Source: UBA1275 sp002323515
GTDB lineage: Bacteria; Bacteroidota; Rhodothermia; Balneolales; Balneolaceae
Assembly (NCBI GenBank): GCA_964007875.1
Contig: CAXGAH010000009.1
Coordinates: 10,399 to 74,398, forward strand
Direction: 5' to 3'
DNA: 64,000 nt
Shown: piece by piece, positions 62,374 to 64,000 of the stretch
Numbering within the stretch: position 1 is the first letter of the stretch
Layout of the letters: the number at the start of each line of letters is the position of its first letter
The notes under the pieces: model-generated
The model's input: only the letters and a program-made list of their open reading frames with translations
What the model was told of the DNA's origin: nothing
Databases searched by the model: none
Made by a program: the position numbers and the translations under genes

Positions 62374-63444
62374 ATGATTGAATTTATAAGACGAGAAAGA
62401 GTTTTTATAGGTCTAGTTGGGATACTCTTTTTTATAGCTGGTGTATTTTCACCATATGCAAATATTGCTATGTGGATTGGATTTTTTCTAGCAGGTTACT
62501 CAGCTATTGCAAATGATAGTATTCAAACTATAGGTACATTTATCGCCTCTAATAGTCAACGACCTTGGTGGATACTTTGGCTATATATGGGTAGTATTTT
62601 TTTGGTAACCGTAACCGTGAGCTGGTACCTATATGACGGTGATGTAAGTTATCAAAGACTTGCATCGAAGGGATTTGAACAGGCACCTCAAGAATTTAGT
62701 TTTTTACAAGTCGCAGCACCTTTATTTCTCCTAATATTAACGAGAATGAGGATGCCAGTCTCTACAACATTTTTATTGTTAAGTAGTTTTGCTGCCTCAG
62801 CTTCAAGTATAACTGGAGTACTTGGGAAAAGTTTGAGCGGTTATATTTTAGCTTTCATAGTGGGTTTTGTTGTATGGTTTATTGTTACGAAAACTTTTGA
62901 AAAAAAGTTTAATCAAACCAATGCAGAAAATTATTGGATACCAATTCAGTGGGTAATATCTGGTGGTCTTTGGGCTGTATGGTTAATGCAAGATGCTGCG
63001 AATATAGCCGTCTATCTTCCTAGATCCTTAAATCTGACTCAATTTTTGATTTTTACTGGTTTCATTTTCTTTGGGTTAGGTTTTTTATTCTATTTGAGAG
63101 GTGATAGAATCCAAAAGATTGTAACTGAAAAATCGAGGGTTACTGACGTAAGATCAGCAACTATCATCGACTTCATCTACTCATTGTTATTAATTTACAA
63201 ATTAACTATAAGTACTGTTCCTATGAGTACTACATGGGTCTTTCTTGGGCTATTAGCCGGTAGAGAGACAGGAATTAGTATTATGGGTAAAGGGTTAGAT
63301 CTTGGTTATCCATTGACTAAGGTGCTTAAAATGATTTTTAAAGACTTAGGAGCTGCTTTATTTGGTTTAGCAGTATCAATTCTACTGGCTGTCTCAATAA
63401 ATGAAGAAGTAAGGAAGGAAATATTTTTCATGATTGGCTTTTAG
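62374..63444 (+). CDS. PiT-like permease with internal repeat
   Basis: 356 residues, about nine to ten transmembrane helices in two halves. Half 1 has ANDSIQTIGT (N47-D48) and PVSTT (128-132); half 2 has QDAAN (206-210) and PMSTT (283-287), each set about 155-159 residues apart. These are the positions of the two signature motifs of PiT inorganic phosphate transporters (GANDxANA and PxSTTH). It looks like a distant PiT relative; the first Asn-Asp pair is kept but the second is Gln-Asp. Transport substrate unknown. Confidence 0.55.
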   Translation: MIEFIRRERVFIGLVGILFFIAGVFSPYANIAMWIGFFLAGYSAIANDSIQTIGTFIASNSQRPWWILWLYMGSIFLVTVTVSWYLYDGDVSYQRLASKGFEQAPQEFSFLQVAAPLFLLILTRMRMPVSTTFLLLSSFAASASSITGVLGKSLSGYILAFIVGFVVWFIVTKTFEKKFNQTNAENYWIPIQWVISGGLWAVWLMQDAANIAVYLPRSLNLTQFLIFTGFIFFGLGFLFYLRGDRIQKIVTEKSRVTDVRSATIIDFIYSLLLIYKLTISTVPMSTTWVFLGLLAGRETGISIMGKGLDLGYPLTKVLKMIFKDLGAALFGLAVSILLAVSINEEVRKEIFFMIGF

Positions 63445-63556
63445 CATTGCATAATCTTTAGTTAATCTTTAATTCATAATTATATAATATTGGAATAATA
63501 AATAGTTAACAGTTGAATCATATAATTGATCCGTAACAAAAAATTGATCAGCAAAT

Positions 63557-64000
63557 ATGAAAATCAAACTATTAACTATTATTGTGCTGTACCTTCTAAT
63601 ACCAATAAATCAAATTTATTCTCAATCAACTTCAGGATCATTGAGAGGTTTGGTTGTAGATTCAGAGACAGGTGAAACCCTTATTGGGGTTAATGTTGTT
63701 TTGGAAGGAACATTGAAAGGAACAGCTACCGATATTGACGGTAAGTATATCTTAAGGGCAATAGAGCCTGGAACTTATACACTTATTATAAGCTATATTT
63801 CCTTTACTACTCAACGGATTACAGGAGTAGAGATTAAAGCAGGTGAGTCTGTTCAGTTGGATATCATCCTTAATCCTGAGACCGAATTTTTAGATGAAAT
63901 ACTTATAACGGCAGAGGTTGTACTCGACAATGAGGCTGGTCTCTTAAAACAACGTCAGAAGTCCATTTCATTTAGCGATGCAATATCGGCAGAAAGTATT
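63557..64000 (+). CDS. TonB-dependent receptor, 5' part (cut by window end)
   Basis: 148 codons visible with an open 3' end. Signal peptide MKIKLLTIIVLYLLIPINQIYSQ, then a CarboxypepD_reg-like domain: GSLRGLVVDSETGETLIG, GTLKGTATDIDGKYILRAIEPGTYTL, followed by EILITAEVV and the start of the plug region. Typical N terminus of a Bacteroidota outer-membrane TonB-dependent receptor. Cargo cannot be inferred from this piece. Confidence 0.85.
   Translation, partial: MKIKLLTIIVLYLLIPINQIYSQSTSGSLRGLVVDSETGETLIGVNVVLEGTLKGTATDIDGKYILRAIEPGTYTLIISYISFTTQRITGVEIKAGESVQLDIILNPETEFLDEILITAEVVLDNEAGLLKQRQKSISFSDAISAESI

Noticed and set aside
1..64000. Defence island, prophage, transposase or CRISPR locus
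   Set aside because: No gene with relevant motifs was seen on either strand. The window is mainly core metabolism, translation and envelope genes.

Overview
The window looks like chromosome from a Bacteroidota-group bacterium, most plausibly the Balneolota/Rhodothermota branch. This is an inference from gene content, with no 16S rRNA to confirm it. Supporting traits are the paired sigma54-activator and LptE genes, a fused E1 alpha/beta 2-oxoacid dehydrogenase, a bacterial serine palmitoyltransferase, a CarboxypepD_reg/TonB-dependent receptor, and mostly Shine-Dalgarno-less starts. The DNA is AT-rich, especially after about 60900. Heme O and heme A synthases point to aerobic respiration with an aa3/caa3-type oxidase, and an NhaD antiporter suggests a saline habitat.

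Layout. 1-4263: bL31, a metallo-beta-lactamase hydrolase, a TPR-like protein, LptE, a sigma54 activator and an Lrp-type regulator. 4502-12974: housekeeping genes serS, dusB, fbaB, radA and rpsU, then a DUF2400 gene coupled to mutY. 12983-20899: an envelope lipid region with an SDR, two GT4 glycosyltransferases, serine palmitoyltransferase and a GNAT-like acyltransferase; the set resembles a ceramide or glycosphingolipid pathway. 20955-28203: fumC, E1 fusion, ctaB/ctaA and a MerR regulator. 28277-31503: a GT2, a LacI regulator facing a sugar transporter that is cut off exactly at a tRNA gene, and six tRNAs (Glu, His, Glu, Cys, Arg, Pro). 31649-35164: a glycan-type SDR/GT pair and a secreted propeller-like protein. 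35168-49446: clpC, gpmI, rpsT, cmk, rpsA, moxR, uppP, a BamA-like barrel, nhaD, a pterin dehydratase and rpsF-rpsR-rplI. 49617-60878: a DsbD-like reductase, a 1235-residue surface protein, an ExbB/ExbD operon, a ThiL-like protein without its catalytic motifs, and ftsH. 60932-64000: an AT-rich tail with a small secreted protein, a DUF2490-like protein, a PiT-like two-repeat permease and the 5' end of a TonB-dependent receptor.

Most of the window is core genome. I see no defence island, CRISPR array, prophage or complete insertion sequence. The observations most worth following are the catalytically stripped ThiL homologue, the two-repeat PiT-like permease, a near-consensus sigma54 promoter before ftsH together with a sigma54 activator gene that carries a 23-bp palindrome at its own start, the candidate ceramide cluster, and the transporter truncated at a tRNA-Glu 3' end.
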